DNA of 64,000 nt from W0P28-013 sp051878315 (lineage in GTDB: Bacteria > Bacteroidota > Bacteroidia > Bacteroidales > Paludibacteraceae). Position 1 is the stretch's first letter. Every line of letters starts with the position of its first letter. The stretch covers positions 28,469-92,468 of the forward strand of contig JBJEJW010000006.1 of assembly GCA_051878315.1 (NCBI GenBank), read 5' to 3'. Both the position numbers and the translations under genes were made by a program. Positions 28,135 to 37,138 of the stretch are shown piece by piece. The notes under the pieces are model-generated. The model saw only the letters and a program-made list of their open reading frames with translations, ran no database searches and was not told the DNA's origin.

Positions 28135-30587
28135 AATTTCACAATTAAACCGCGCGGCACGCATAGTTGCAATGCATACCGATTGCCCGGCACATCAGTG
28201 TCGGTGGTAGTATTATAATCGAATGTATATTCACCCAGTGCCGTACCGAAATCCCAAAAATTGTAACAGATGGCTTCAACCGAAAAAGGTACGCCGCGGA
28301 GCAAACCGCGGTAGCGCACCCGAATATCGAAATTGAAAAACGAATCTTCGCGTTTACCGAAATGCGCATCGACCGTATTATCGCCTTTTGTATCGGCATT
28401 CCACACAATGACTTGACGATTGCCGACCGCATCGGTATAAAGTGTTGTACGATAGTTTGTAAACGGCGTTCCATCCTTAAATTTACCGCTCAACGAGAGT
28501 TGCCAATTCGGTGTAAAATTTACCCCCAACTGCAATCGCGCGATGAAAGCACGGTCTTGGTCATTACGCCCCAAACGGCGCACACCCGCATCGGTCTGAA
28601 CCATATTGGCATTGTTTAAGGCACTATTCGGCGAGGCCGTCGATTCACTCAACACGCCGATGTTATTTGCCAATACGCCGTTGCCCAACGCCGACGTTCC
28701 CGACACGCAGTAACTCTGCCAACCAAACGAAAAAAAGACCTTCCGACCATTGTAGGTATATTTTATCAGATTTGAGGCAAAAAGTGGCGTGTTGAACAAG
28801 AAATTCGAGCCAACGGCACCCTCGCGTTCCACCACATAATGGCGTTCGGTCGGATTCATTGCAAATACCTGATAATCAATATTATCATAACCATTCTGTG
28901 TAACATCGACTGCCGTAAACGACTGCGATGCCTCATCGGCAAAACGTGTAGTCCAAGTGTTGTAATATTTTTTGACACTATTCAAAACGCTTATTTCATG
29001 CCGTCCGAACGTAAATTTGAACGGCAGATCAAGCATAAAATACTGCGGCTGCATCAGGCGATTGCCCCACTGATGATATTTGCCACCTGTGGTAGTCAAA
29101 AAATCGCCGGACACATAATTAACTATGCCGTTCATATAGTCATCGCTCATATACAAAATATCATTGTACGAATAGCGTGTGCGATAATTGGCCACCACCA
29201 CGTCCATCTCGAACCATTCAGCCGGTTTCATATGAACACCCAACGATGCCTCCCACAACGGCGTAACCAGCGATTTGTTTTTCAACAACATACCGTCGAG
29301 CGTAAACGCTACCATGCCATGCACGTTCAACCACGGCAGCAGTTGCTTGGCCGCATTGAGTGAAAAAGCATTCTCGAGTAAACCCGATGTAAACGCTGCC
29401 GACGACCATTCGTACCGATACAGCGGCGTATAATCCGCATCATTCAAACGACGGAATGTAATATCATTTTGCCATTCCGTAGTCGATGGTGCGAAATACA
29501 TCAACGAATTGTATGCATCGATTTTGAAATTGAGCCATGGTGCAATGCGATAATCATAATTGACCGACCAGTTAAGTTCGCTCGTCTGTCCGTCGGCATA
29601 CCAAGGCTCGAAAGCTTCGCCGTCCTGATCAACCACATTGCGCGTAAACTCAAGTTCATTATGACGCACTTTGTGGTGCGCAAACGTCAATCCTGTAGTC
29701 AAACGACCGTTACGGCCATAATTTTTTGTACCGTAGAGCGATGCCGAATGCGAAACTTGCGTAGCCAATTCGTTCTCGTTATACATAAATTCGGCGAACA
29801 TATCGCCACGTTTTTGCGCCGACACAATGTAATTGAGTTGATCAACCAACCGATTTTCGGGTAACGGCACTCGGCCGTCAATTTGCACCTTATAATAATC
29901 CGTATCGTAGGTACCGCACAAACCTTGATAATCAAATTTCAGTTGTTGCCGACGCCCATAGTTAGCATACACATGTTGGTAAAACTGTCGACCGAAAGCA
30001 GGAATACCATAGACAAAATCCACTTGTCCGCCACCAATTTGGTGCATGCGCGTTGTGAGCGATTCGTCCAAATAGAGGCGCGACACAGCAGCTGCATGCT
30101 GCCATTCGAGCATCTCTTTCGTGCCGGGCGCCAAGCCACCCAAACCGCCAACGTTGCCACTCAACGAAATTTTATTCGAGCGCAAACTGTCAGTGGTAAA
30201 ATGCAATGCACCACGATGATAATCGAGTACAAGCGACTGTTCCATCATGTCAAGTTGGAACAAGGTGCTACCGGCCCAAAAGCGACTGTCAATCCGAAAA
30301 TCGTTCAAATAATATCTGTTCCATCGGAACGAATTGCCATGCACCGAAAAAACCATCTGTTCGGGCAATGCCCACTCGCCCGTCGTTTCGGCTTCGTAAA
30401 CAACATAATCGGAAAAATTGTCAAGGTAATGCTGCAACTCGCCATACTGATACCACTCGCGAAAAAATTCACTCCTACATTCCTCAGCACCATAACCATG
30501 CACCGTATCGTTGGATATAGTCGCCGTTTGCGCCACAGCCGCGACGCTAAACAATAAGAACAGACCACGAAAACAGTACCTTAACAT
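28110..30587 (-). CDS. Large outer-membrane beta-barrel protein (TonB-receptor-like), first gene of glycan operon
   Basis: 825 residues with a signal peptide (MLRYCFRGLFLLFSVAAVAQ). Residues about 60-200 resemble a plug-type domain ('SLSGNVGGLGGLAPGTKEML'), followed by many amphipathic strands typical of a 22-strand barrel. No clear TonB box and no carboxypeptidase-regulatory domain were found. The C-terminus 'GLIVKLCVGLDKH' is atypical in ending with polar residues rather than Phe. Being first in an operon with polysaccharide genes suggests a role in glycan export or display at the outer membrane, but that is inference. Confidence 0.7.
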   Translation of the reverse strand: MLRYCFRGLFLLFSVAAVAQTATISNDTVHGYGAEECRSEFFREWYQYGELQHYLDNFSDYVVYEAETTGEWALPEQMVFSVHGNSFRWNRYYLNDFRIDSRFWAGSTLFQLDMMEQSLVLDYHRGALHFTTDSLRSNKISLSGNVGGLGGLAPGTKEMLEWQHAAAVSRLYLDESLTTRMHQIGGGQVDFVYGIPAFGRQFYQHVYANYGRRQQLKFDYQGLCGTYDTDYYKVQIDGRVPLPENRLVDQLNYIVSAQKRGDMFAEFMYNENELATQVSHSASLYGTKNYGRNGRLTTGLTFAHHKVRHNELEFTRNVVDQDGEAFEPWYADGQTSELNWSVNYDYRIAPWLNFKIDAYNSLMYFAPSTTEWQNDITFRRLNDADYTPLYRYEWSSAAFTSGLLENAFSLNAAKQLLPWLNVHGMVAFTLDGMLLKNKSLVTPLWEASLGVHMKPAEWFEMDVVVANYRTRYSYNDILYMSDDYMNGIVNYVSGDFLTTTGGKYHQWGNRLMQPQYFMLDLPFKFTFGRHEISVLNSVKKYYNTWTTRFADEASQSFTAVDVTQNGYDNIDYQVFAMNPTERHYVVEREGAVGSNFLFNTPLFASNLIKYTYNGRKVFFSFGWQSYCVSGTSALGNGVLANNIGVLSESTASPNSALNNANMVQTDAGVRRLGRNDQDRAFIARLQLGVNFTPNWQLSLSGKFKDGTPFTNYRTTLYTDAVGNRQVIVWNADTKGDNTVDAHFGKREDSFFNFDIRVRYRGLLRGVPFSVEAICYNFWDFGTALGEYTFDYNTTTDTDVPGNRYALQLCVPRGLIVKLCVGLDKH

Positions 30588-30606
30588 ATTTTGAATTTAG
30601 AAGTTG

Positions 30607-30637
30607 CAAAATTAGTAAAAAAGGCTGTATTAACAAA
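30607..30637 (-). promoter_or_regulatory. Promoter of the minus-strand glycan operon
   Basis: Minus strand: TTTG at 30637-30634, 19-bp spacer, TAATTTTG at 30614-30607. The match to the Bacteroidota consensus is exact. The predicted transcription start is about 13 nt before the ATG at 30587. Confidence 0.75.
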
Positions 30638-30661
30638 ATCGCATTCTGCCGATTTTTTTCG

Positions 30662-30669
30662 TATCTTTG
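30662..30669 (+). promoter_or_regulatory. -7 promoter element for the DEAD-box helicase gene
   Basis: TATCTTTG, an exact TAnnTTTG match followed by GCAC, 33 bp before the ATG at 30702. A strong -33 element is not obvious. Together with 30607-30637 it forms a compact divergent promoter region of 114 bp. Confidence 0.6.
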
Positions 30670-30701
30670 CACGCACTAACGAATGTAAAAAAATAACCAT
30701 T

Positions 30702-31979
30702 ATGCTGTTCGACGAACTTGACCTGCACGACGACCTACTCGACGCCCTTTACGACATGCACTTCGAAACCTGCACGCCCGTGCAAGAACGCGCCATTCCA
30801 CTCGTTTTGGAAGGCCGCGACCTACTCGCATCGGCACAAACCGGCACCGGCAAAACAGCGGCTTATCTGCTGCCAATACTCGAAAAATTGATTCGCGGAG
30901 GCCATGCTTCCGACAAAGTGAATGCACTGATTTTGGTGCCGACACGCGAATTGGCATTGCAGGTCGACCAACTTTTGGAAGGATTTGCCTACTACAGCAA
31001 CATATCGTGGATTGCCGTTTCGGGCGGCAACGACGGCGTGGCATTCGCACAACAACAACGCGCATTTGCCAAAGGTAGCGACATCATCGTGGCCACACCC
31101 GGACGACTATTGGCACACCTGCGTTACTGCGAAGCCGACTTGAGTGGCGTTGAATGCCTCGTACTCGACGAAGCCGACCGCATGCTCGATATTGGTTTCT
31201 ACGACGACATCATCGAAATCATCAGCCACCTGCCCAAACAACGACAAACACTGATGTTCTCGGCCACATTCCCGCCCGACGTCGAAAAATTGGCACGCAC
31301 CGTCCTCGTCAATCCGGCCGAAGTAAAAATCGCTGTCTCGAAACCGGCCGACGGCATCACACAAGGAGTTTATTTGCTGCAAGAAACGCAAAAACTGCCG
31401 CTGATAAAAGCCCTTTTCGCCGAACAACAATTCGGAAAAACGCTCATCTTCGCCGCATCAAAAGAGAAAGTGCGCGACCTCTACCGACAACTGCGACAAC
31501 TACACCTACCTGTGGCGCAAATGCACAGCGATTTGGAGCAAACCGAACGCACCCAAGTAATGCTCGACTACAAAAACAACAAAGTCAACATTTTGGTCGC
31601 CACCGACGTGGTATCGCGCGGCATCGACATCGACGACATCGAACTCGTCATCAACTTCGATGTGCCCAAACAAGCCGAAGACTATGTGCACCGCATCGGA
31701 CGTACGGCACGCGCCGGCGCCAAAGGTATCGGTCTGACGTTTGTTACACCCAAAGACCGCCTGCGTTTCGACAAAATCGAAAAATTTATTGAAAAAACCA
31801 TCGAACGGCGGCCGCTCCCCGACGATATTGCCAGCTTGGCCGACCCCGTAGCCGACGTGCCGGCCGACCCAAAACCACGCAAAAAATTCTACGGCAAGAG
31901 ACGCGGCAACGCCCACCACCACGACAAACGCAAAGCGAAAAGAACGAACAATCACACAAAAAAGACTCCCCGCCAATAG
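30702..31979 (+). CDS. rhlE: DEAD-box ATP-dependent RNA helicase (RhlE type)
   Basis: 425 residues with every helicase motif in order: Q motif 'FETCTPVQERAIP', Walker A 'AQTGTGKTAAY', 'PTRELALQ', 'VLDEADRMLDIGF', 'SATFP', 'ATDVVSRGIDID' and 'HRIGRTARAG'. A short Lys/Arg-rich tail (about 385-425) probably binds RNA. Members remodel structured RNA in ribosome assembly and mRNA decay, often under cold conditions. The start is 30702 (MLFDELDLHDDLLDALY) because the -7 element at 30662-30669 lies inside the longer open frame from 30591. Confidence 0.92.
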   Translation: MLFDELDLHDDLLDALYDMHFETCTPVQERAIPLVLEGRDLLASAQTGTGKTAAYLLPILEKLIRGGHASDKVNALILVPTRELALQVDQLLEGFAYYSNISWIAVSGGNDGVAFAQQQRAFAKGSDIIVATPGRLLAHLRYCEADLSGVECLVLDEADRMLDIGFYDDIIEIISHLPKQRQTLMFSATFPPDVEKLARTVLVNPAEVKIAVSKPADGITQGVYLLQETQKLPLIKALFAEQQFGKTLIFAASKEKVRDLYRQLRQLHLPVAQMHSDLEQTERTQVMLDYKNNKVNILVATDVVSRGIDIDDIELVINFDVPKQAEDYVHRIGRTARAGAKGIGLTFVTPKDRLRFDKIEKFIEKTIERRPLPDDIASLADPVADVPADPKPRKKFYGKRRGNAHHHDKRKAKRTNNHTKKTPRQ

Positions 31980-31986
31980 CGAGGAG
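31958..31986 (-). terminator. Intrinsic terminator of the protease/secreted-protein unit
   Basis: Stem CTCCCCGC/GCGAGGAG with one mismatch (31966-31973 with 31979-31986), then a T-run on the minus strand. It overlaps the last codons of the helicase gene. On the plus strand it lacks an adjacent T-tract, so it mainly serves the gene at 32012. Confidence 0.65.
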
Positions 31987-32011
31987 AGTAATAACCAATC
32001 TATCGACTTTT

Positions 32012-32635
32012 TTATTGTGCCAAGATAGCCTCAATACGTTCTTTACCTTGTGAAAGCACATTAATAATCTCCTTGAGGCTACCTACTTTAACCCATTGCG
32101 TTCTTACATACGAAGCTTCAAGCACTCCGAAGGAATTCGTCGAATACCATTTCTTGGTAATTTGCACTTCGTTGCGGTCTTTATCATAGTACACACCTAT
32201 ACCGGATTTGCTGGCATATTGGATCGTAAAATTATAAGCCGCTTTCTCTTTCGACAAAACTAGAATTTGTTCCAACACTTTAATAAAATCATTCACTTCG
32301 CTCAAATCTAAATAGCCCAATGGCCGTGGAGCGCCATCGTCTTCGACGGAATTGCCTGTAAATGCTTTACTAAGAGCCGCCAAAAACATTTTACTTTCGG
32401 TAAGCAACTGAACACCGCCCATTCGTTCGCCACTGACTAAGTCTGTAATAACAAACGGATATATTTCTACACCATTATCCGAATATTTTGACATAATATC
32501 AGTTTTTGAGAAACTACATTCATTAATAAAACCTTCGACTTCTGTTGCACTAATATTTGCTTCTACTGCAGAATTTTGTGCAAAAATAACACTTGTACAA
32601 CAAACCATCGACACTAAAAACAGATACTTTTTCAT
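32012..32635 (-). CDS. Secreted protein of unknown function downstream of a protease
   Basis: 207 residues with a signal peptide (MKKYLFLVSMVCCTSVIFAQ). The mature part has no motif I recognise; it has mixed alpha/beta character with a helical stretch at about 120-155 ('VNDFIKVLEQILVLSKEKAA') and a C-terminal helix. Low GC and AT-rich codons compared with the flanking core genes. It follows the protease gene by 81 bp containing an 11-bp tandem repeat; no promoter was seen between them, so the two are probably cotranscribed. A substrate, chaperone or inhibitor of the protease is possible, without direct evidence. Confidence 0.65.
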   Translation of the reverse strand: MKKYLFLVSMVCCTSVIFAQNSAVEANISATEVEGFINECSFSKTDIMSKYSDNGVEIYPFVITDLVSGERMGGVQLLTESKMFLAALSKAFTGNSVEDDGAPRPLGYLDLSEVNDFIKVLEQILVLSKEKAAYNFTIQYASKSGIGVYYDKDRNEVQITKKWYSTNSFGVLEASYVRTQWVKVGSLKEIINVLSQGKERIEAILAQ

Positions 32636-32651
32636 AATACAATATTTAAAA

Positions 32652-32706
32652 ATTAGATAATAATTAGATAATAATTAGATAATAATTAGATAATAATTAG
32701 ATAATA
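32652..32706. repeat. Five tandem copies of an 11-bp AT-rich unit
   Basis: ATTAGATAATA repeated exactly five times in the 81-bp gap between the protease gene (stop at 32717) and the secreted-protein gene (start at 32635). The copies are identical, so slippage-driven copy-number change is likely. It sits in the leader of the downstream gene. Confidence 0.95.
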
Positions 32707-32716
32707 TAAAGATTGG

Positions 32717-34285
32717 TTATTTAGCTAAAATTTGGGGTATAAAATCAGATAAAATTTTTATTTTTTCCGTCAAAGACAATGTCGCTATTTGAGTATAATG
32801 TGGTAATTCTATATGCTCCGGTATCACCTCAATCAGATTTTTCAAATAAGCCACTTTGATCGCATAATTCACTTCGCCATATTCTCCCTTATCCATACCA
32901 CTCGATGTGATACCTATTAAATGCCCACGACTATCGAATAAAGGACCACCACTATTGCCATGATTTATTGGCACAGATATTTGATATAGGCGAATATCAC
33001 CTTGAATACCCGTCTTAGCACTAATTTTACCATCAGAGAACTTGATCTCCTGCCCTAAAATATTAGACATCGGATATCCCAAGGCAAATACCTCTGTACC
33101 AACATCTTCGGTCTTTGCATCAAACATATATGGTATTTGCGGCAATATCTGAAATGCGGGATCATTAATTTTCAGAATTGCCAAATCATTCGTCGGATCA
33201 GTCACCACAACCTCTGCTTTATATGCACATTTTACTCCTTTTTGTGAAAATTCCACTTGAAGTACCTTCGCATGCTCAACCACGTGATAATTCGTTGCCA
33301 AATACCCTTTTTCGTTAATAAAAAAACCGGTACCAGACCATTTCCAATCTGCTGTAGCAGCCGGAGTAGCAGCACTTTCATTGACAGTTACTTCATCTAA
33401 ATCTACCGAAGGATAATATTTTAGAAATGATGTCGTTACACCCGATTTGCTATCAATGAGTTGCAATCCGCCTTTGTCATACAATACATAAAAATCTGCT
33501 GTCGTAGGCATTTTATTATCCTGATACCAAGTATCGACACTATATAATCCTTTAGTGGCAGTCGGCGAAATAAAACCTTTTTCTTCGCCTTCACTCCAAA
33601 CTACATCATTACAGCCTTTGATATAAATCACTTGATAGCCACTACCCTCTTTTTTAATAGCAATTTTATGACGATTTTCACCCCAAAAATAAATATTGTC
33701 GGTGGAAACAAAATTATAGATACCCTCGATGGGTTGAGTACGCTGCTCTGCCCAATAGTCTTTCAGTTTCTGTTCCGTCCAATGTGTCTGACGAGTAGTA
33801 TTGGGATTAGTGACACGTATGTCACGAACATCGAATACGGGACAATGATACCTATCCGACTCAGCCGACTCATCGGCTTCTCCTCCATCAAAATACCAAT
33901 TAAACGATGAGATTCCGGCAGGAATGCGCGGAAAATAAAACACGGCATGCGCGACCTTACCTTGATTCCGTTTCTCAAAATAATTCCATTGCACCATATA
34001 ATTATACCAAGGTTCGTAGTCGCCAGTAAATACCGATTTTATCAATTTCAAATTCCCAAATTGCCCATAAATCACAATCGACGCATCTTTATCATAATCA
34101 TGTGCATCAAAGCAACCCGCTTTTTTGCTCAAAATCGTAATATCGCATCGAATAGCCATATATTGCGGTTCCAAATCGATACTCGTTATTTCCCAGCGTT
34201 GATCACTCCCGGTAAAAATAACTTGTGTCCACCCTGCGACACATACCAATAACATTAAACTTGTAAATACACCTCTTTTTTTCAT
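32717..34285 (-). CDS. Secreted trypsin-like (S1C/DegP-type) serine protease with unknown N-terminal domain
   Basis: 522 residues with a signal peptide (MKKRGVFTSLMLLVCVAGWT). Residues about 25-310 form an N-terminal region I do not recognise, rich in aromatic residues and possibly a sensing or binding domain. The protease domain is at about 315-500 with a complete triad: His in 'LATNYHVVEH', Asp in 'DPTNDLAILKI' and Ser in 'HGNSGGPLFD'. No PDZ domain follows, unlike DegP. Likely periplasmic or surface quality control. It is first in the transcript with the 32012 gene and divergent from an XRE regulator. AT-rich relative to its neighbours, which hints at acquisition. Confidence 0.85.
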   Translation of the reverse strand: MKKRGVFTSLMLLVCVAGWTQVIFTGSDQRWEITSIDLEPQYMAIRCDITILSKKAGCFDAHDYDKDASIVIYGQFGNLKLIKSVFTGDYEPWYNYMVQWNYFEKRNQGKVAHAVFYFPRIPAGISSFNWYFDGGEADESAESDRYHCPVFDVRDIRVTNPNTTRQTHWTEQKLKDYWAEQRTQPIEGIYNFVSTDNIYFWGENRHKIAIKKEGSGYQVIYIKGCNDVVWSEGEEKGFISPTATKGLYSVDTWYQDNKMPTTADFYVLYDKGGLQLIDSKSGVTTSFLKYYPSVDLDEVTVNESAATPAATADWKWSGTGFFINEKGYLATNYHVVEHAKVLQVEFSQKGVKCAYKAEVVVTDPTNDLAILKINDPAFQILPQIPYMFDAKTEDVGTEVFALGYPMSNILGQEIKFSDGKISAKTGIQGDIRLYQISVPINHGNSGGPLFDSRGHLIGITSSGMDKGEYGEVNYAIKVAYLKNLIEVIPEHIELPHYTQIATLSLTEKIKILSDFIPQILAK

Positions 34286-34396
34286 AAGTGCAACCTATTA
34301 AATGATGTTTTTATTATAAATGTACTTTTACGCAAAAAAGTAACCCCACATTTGTAATTTTTTATCCGCAAACCACAAAATTGTAACTAACGGTTG

Positions 34397-34427
34397 CAAA
34401 ATTACAACTTAAAAATGAATACACAAA
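34397..34427 (-). promoter_or_regulatory. Promoter of the protease gene, with nested dyad
   Basis: Minus strand: TTTG at 34427-34424, 19 bp, TAATTTTG at 34404-34397. The -7 element is flanked exactly by GTTG and CAAC, giving a dyad GTTG-N8-CAAC at 34393-34408, and TTGTAA occurs at 34381-34386. These could be operator half-sites. The leader to the ATG at 34285 is about 105 nt. Confidence 0.65.
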
Positions 34428-34505
34428 GAAAAAACCAAATAAAATTATAAGTTTTAATTATATTTATATAACTAAAAGTTATACAATAAAAGGCGAAATT
34501 CATTA

Positions 34506-34513
34506 TAATTTTG
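34506..34513 (+). promoter_or_regulatory. -7 element for the XRE regulator
   Basis: TAATTTTG ends 5 bp before the ATG at 34519. The expected start of transcription would fall on or next to the start codon, so the mRNA may be leaderless. No clear -33 element. Confidence 0.5.
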
Positions 34514-34518
34514 TCAAT

Positions 34519-34821
34519 ATGAATTTAATAACACTCGGACAAAACATAGCAATAGTGCGACGCCGACATGCACTCACACAAGAAGACGTTGCTTTTGAAT
34601 TAGGCATATCAAGTACGGCCTACGCCAAAATAGAACGTGGCGAAACAAATTTATCATTTATGCGGCTACTTCAAATTGCAGATTTATTCAAAATCGACAT
34701 TTGCGATTTATTGCAAATACAAAGTACACCCAACACCCTACAACAAGATATTGTTGATATAAAAAAAGCCCTCAAAAATATCGAATCGTTATTAATTGAA
34801 GGACAACACAAGAGTAATTAA
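34519..34821 (+). CDS. XRE-family helix-turn-helix transcriptional regulator
   Basis: 100 residues. HTH_3 domain at about 5-60 ('LGQNIAIVRRRHALTQEDVA', 'LGISSTAYAKIERGETNLSF', 'LLQIADLFKI'), then a C-terminal helix at about 72-92 that could mediate dimerisation. It is divergent from the secreted protease gene across a 233-bp AT-rich interval with dyad sequences, so that promoter is the natural candidate target. It ends at a bidirectional terminator shared with hppA. Confidence 0.88.
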   Translation: MNLITLGQNIAIVRRRHALTQEDVAFELGISSTAYAKIERGETNLSFMRLLQIADLFKIDICDLLQIQSTPNTLQQDIVDIKKALKNIESLLIEGQHKSN

Positions 34822-34822
34822 C

Positions 34823-34856
34823 AAAAAAAATCCTCGATTCCTCGAGGATTTTTTTA
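34823..34856. terminator. Bidirectional terminator between the XRE gene and hppA
   Basis: Perfect stem TCCTCGA/TCGAGGA with a TTCC loop (34831-34848), flanked by an A-tract on one side and a T-tract on the other, so it works for both converging genes. Confidence 0.88.
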
Positions 34857-34881
34857 TAGTACATTTTTTCTCACCGTAGCA

Positions 34882-37077
34882 TCACAGCAGATGGTATGTT
34901 ACCGTCAAGCCGGCCATCACGATGCTGACCATCGACATCAGTTTGATGAGAATATTGAGCGACGGACCGGCCGTGTCTTTGAACGGGTCGCCTACCGTGT
35001 CGCCTACCACCGTGGCTTTATGGCAATCGCTGCCTTTGCCGCCGAAATTGCCCTCTTCCACATATTTTTTGGCGTTATCCCACGCACCGCCGGCGTTGGC
35101 CATAAACACTGCCAACACAAAACCGCAACTCAATCCGCCTATAAGCAGACCGAGTACACCGGCCACGCCCAACAACAAACCCGTTGCTATCGGCACAATG
35201 ATAGCCAACAACGACGGCAACAACATTTCGCGTTGCGCACCTTTGGTCGATATGGCTACACAGCGCGCATAGTCGGGGTCGGCTTTGCCTTCCAATATGC
35301 CTTTGATGGTGCTGAACTGACGACGCACCTCCTCAACCATCTTCTGGGCGGCACGACCTACGGCATTCATCGTCAAACCGCAGAACAGGAACGCCATCAT
35401 GGCGCCGATGAATATACCGACCAACACTACGGGATTCATCAAATTCACGTTGTACGCATCCATAAAATCGATGAGCGAGGCTTCGGCTGCTTGCACACCA
35501 TTCGGTAAGGCTTCGTCCACGCGCACCAACGCCATTTTTATCTCCTCGACATACGACGCCAACAACGCCAAGGCTGTCAAAGCAGCTGAACCGATGGCAA
35601 AGCCTTTGCCTGTGGCAGCGGTCGTATTGCCCAACGCATCGAGCGCATCGGTACGGTGGCGCACTTCGGGGTCAAGACCGCTCATTTCGGCATTACCACC
35701 GGCATTATCGGCAATGGGGCCGTAAGCGTCAGTCGCCAACGTGATGCCAAGGGTCGAAAGCATACCCACGGCTGCAATGCCTATGCCGTAAAGCCCGAGC
35801 GACAAATTCGCTGCCGTCAATTCTACCGAAAAACCATTGGCACACAGATAGGCCAAAATGATGGCCACGCCAACCGTCACCACCGGAATAGCCGTCGATA
35901 ACATGCCCAAACCCAAACCGGAAATAATAACCGTAGCAGGACCCGTTTGCGAACTTGCCGATACTTTTCGCGTCGGTTTGTAACTTTGCGACGTATAATA
36001 TTCGGTCGATTTACCGATAATCACGCCGGCCAACAGACCGACAACCACCGATAACGACACTTGCCACCATTGGTTGGTGTCCGTTCCGAACAGCCACGCG
36101 AAAATACCGAACGTAGCCACCGCAATAAGCACGGCGGCCGTATTTGTACCACGACTCAAAGCGGCCAACAGCTGTTTCATATCGGCATTTTCTTTGGTTT
36201 TAACCGCAAAAATACCTATCAACGACAACAACACACCCACCGCAGCAATGAGCGACGGTGCCAACACGGCTTTCAACTGCATACCTTCGACCGCCGATGT
36301 GGCAAACGCACTTGCGCCCAGAGCCATTGTCGCCAGAATGGAGCCGGCATACGACTCATACAAATCGGCACCCATACCGGCCACATCGCCCACATTATCG
36401 CCCACATTATCAGCTATGGTCGCCGGATTGCGTGGGTCGTCCTCGGGAATATTGTACTCGGTTTTACCGACAAGGTCGGCACCAACATCGGCAGCTTTGG
36501 TGTAGATGCCGCCACCCACACGCGCAAACAAAGCCTGTGTGGAAGCACCCATGCCAAACGTCAACATGGTTGTAGTGATTATAATCAGATGGTTATTGGC
36601 AGGAATAAAATAATCCAACACCAAAAACCACACCGAAATATCGAGCAACGCCAAACCGACCACAACCAAGCCCATAACGGCACCCGACCGAAATGCCACT
36701 TGCAAACCGCTATTCAGCGATTGACGCGCGGCATTGGCTGTACGGGCCGAAGCATAAGTCGCCGTTTTCATACCAAAAAAGCCGGCCAAACCGGAAAATA
36801 GACCACCGGTAAGGAAGGCAAACCAAACCCACCCGTTTTGCAAATCGAAGTAGGCCATCACGCCGAACAACACGGCCAAAACGACAAAAACAATGGTTAC
36901 CACTTTGTATTGTTGCTTGAGGTAAGCCATCGCACCTTGGCGCACATGCGCCGCAATTTTTTTCATCAAATCGGTGCCTTCGTCTTTTCCCAGCATCTGA
37001 CGATAGAAGACAAACGCCATCGCCAATGCCAATACGGATGCCGCAAGAACGACATAAATTAACATGCGTGTTTCCAT
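34882..37077 (-). CDS. hppA: Membrane-bound pyrophosphatase, K+-dependent type (Na+ and/or H+ pumping)
   Basis: 731 residues from METRMLIYVV; the frame is open for 57 more codons upstream but these are not membrane-protein-like. About 16 transmembrane segments. Catalytic motifs: 'DVGADLVGKTEYNIPEDDPR', 'NVGDNVGDVAGMGADLYESY' and the C-terminal 'VVGDTVGDPFKDTAGPSLN'. 'GNTTAATGKGFAIGSAAL' carries Ala where K+-independent enzymes have Lys, so it should be K+-stimulated, like the Na+-pumping enzymes described from Bacteroides. It couples pyrophosphate hydrolysis to ion export. Last gene of the gpsA-pgi-nucleosidase group, 61 bp after the nucleosidase. Confidence 0.93.
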   Translation of the reverse strand: METRMLIYVVLAASVLALAMAFVFYRQMLGKDEGTDLMKKIAAHVRQGAMAYLKQQYKVVTIVFVVLAVLFGVMAYFDLQNGWVWFAFLTGGLFSGLAGFFGMKTATYASARTANAARQSLNSGLQVAFRSGAVMGLVVVGLALLDISVWFLVLDYFIPANNHLIIITTTMLTFGMGASTQALFARVGGGIYTKAADVGADLVGKTEYNIPEDDPRNPATIADNVGDNVGDVAGMGADLYESYAGSILATMALGASAFATSAVEGMQLKAVLAPSLIAAVGVLLSLIGIFAVKTKENADMKQLLAALSRGTNTAAVLIAVATFGIFAWLFGTDTNQWWQVSLSVVVGLLAGVIIGKSTEYYTSQSYKPTRKVSASSQTGPATVIISGLGLGMLSTAIPVVTVGVAIILAYLCANGFSVELTAANLSLGLYGIGIAAVGMLSTLGITLATDAYGPIADNAGGNAEMSGLDPEVRHRTDALDALGNTTAATGKGFAIGSAALTALALLASYVEEIKMALVRVDEALPNGVQAAEASLIDFMDAYNVNLMNPVVLVGIFIGAMMAFLFCGLTMNAVGRAAQKMVEEVRRQFSTIKGILEGKADPDYARCVAISTKGAQREMLLPSLLAIIVPIATGLLLGVAGVLGLLIGGLSCGFVLAVFMANAGGAWDNAKKYVEEGNFGGKGSDCHKATVVGDTVGDPFKDTAGPSLNILIKLMSMVSIVMAGLTVTYHLL

Positions 37078-37138
37078 AAAAAATTGTGTTTTAATAATGA
37101 TAAAAGATTTAAGGTGTTTTTCTGTTTTTATTTGGGAG

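Noticed and set aside
30591..30701. Longer N-terminus for the DEAD-box helicase
   Set aside because: The promoter element TATCTTTG at 30662-30669 and the divergent promoter fall within it, and the extra residues do not match the family.
32652..32706. CRISPR-like array
   Set aside because: Units are only 11 bp with no spacers, and no cas genes are present; it is a simple tandem repeat.
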